A DNA stretch of 13,745 bases from an uncultured Lachnospiraceae bacterium (GTDB lineage: Bacteria; Bacillota; Clostridia; Lachnospirales; Lachnospiraceae), in NCBI GenBank assembly GCA_910586095.1, contig CAJUHQ010000093.1, positions 1-13,745 of the forward strand, given 5' to 3'. A model generated the notes under the pieces. That model was given only the letters and a program-made list of their open reading frames with translations, made no database searches and was not told the origin of the DNA. The translations under genes and the position numbers were made by a program. Positions within the stretch are counted from its first letter, which is position 1; the number at the start of each line of letters is the position of its first letter. This document shows positions 13,569-13,745 of the stretch, one piece after another.

Positions 13569-13745
13569 TTATAAAATAAAAGTAAATTGTTTAGCATCTA
13601 AAATGCAAAAGACGTATTTTGGTGCATGTATAGAGTCCGTAGCAAGTGGAAAATACACAGCATCTGCGTATTCTAGTCTGTAAATTTTAGGACTTTCATA
13701 GTAAACGTACATCATACTCAGCCTGCCGTTTGGCGGGCCGCATGG
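13569..13745 (-). CDS. Possible small or partial ORF at the right edge
   Basis: On the - strand a frame is open from the window edge to a TAA at 13569-13571 (58 sense codons). Its first ATG inside the window is at 13713-13715, giving 48 residues that begin MMYVYYESPKIYRLEY and are rich in Tyr and Phe. The upstream AGGCTGAG is only a weak ribosome binding site. It may be the C-terminal end of a gene starting beyond the edge, a small gene, or chance. I do not recognise the product. Confidence 0.3.
   Translation of the reverse strand, partial: PCGPPNGRLSMMYVYYESPKIYRLEYADAVYFPLATDSIHAPKYVFCILDAKQFTFIL
13721..13738. repeat. G/C-rich hairpin at the right edge, possible repeat fragment
   Basis: GCCTGCC (13721-13727) pairs with GGCGGGC (13732-13738) across GTTT, with one G-T pair. 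It resembles the GCCGCC-TTT-GGCGGC hairpin of repeat copy A, and the reverse strand reads CCATGCGGCC like the CCCATGCCGCC there. It may be an inverted repeat copy cut by the window end. Confidence 0.35.

Overview
The window looks like chromosomal DNA of a low-GC Clostridia, most likely a Lachnospiraceae-type gut anaerobe. This is inferred from A/T-rich codon use, strong AGGAGG-type ribosome binding sites, a HelD-type helicase, a DUF6062-like protein and a short TldD/TldE pair; no rRNA or other taxonomic marker is present. I see no tRNA, rRNA, CRISPR array, transposase, integrase or phage gene.

Layout, left to right. 1-269: a copy of an interspersed palindromic repeat, then a promoter. 270-752 (+): a GNAT acetyltransferase closed by a 16-bp stem-loop. 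753-1538: a 786-base gene-free stretch packed with further repeat copies. 1539-3605 (+): a HelD-like helicase whose stop codon lies inside the next repeat copy. 3606-3970: that repeat, a near-consensus promoter, a possible 19-codon leader ORF and a stem-loop. 3971-8189 (+): a probable tldD-tldE-aroA operon ending in a bidirectional terminator. 8229-9569 (-): a membrane-anchored lipase, divergent from a TetR regulator at 9876-10481 (+); the 306-base spacer holds three matching operator-like dyads. 10504-11265 (-): a DUF6062-like protein with two Cys/His modules. 11645-12556 (+): a PfkB-fold protein with both signature aspartates changed to Asn, behind a structured leader. 12642-13343 (-): a single-pass membrane protein of unknown function. 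13569-13745 (-): an open frame running off the right edge.

How the genes may work together. TldD and TldE are expected to form a heteromeric metallopeptidase; aroA (shikimate pathway) follows in the same transcription unit. The TetR protein probably represses itself and the divergent lipase. Both convergent junctions are compact: the aroA/lipase terminator and the tetR terminator each lie in the last codons of the opposing gene. The other genes look like independent housekeeping or accessory units.

I did not find a convincing undescribed multi-gene system. The points most worth checking are the repeat family, including its contact with the helD-like 3' end; the leader of the tldD-tldE-aroA unit; the phased TetR operators; and the PfkB-like protein lacking its catalytic Asp.
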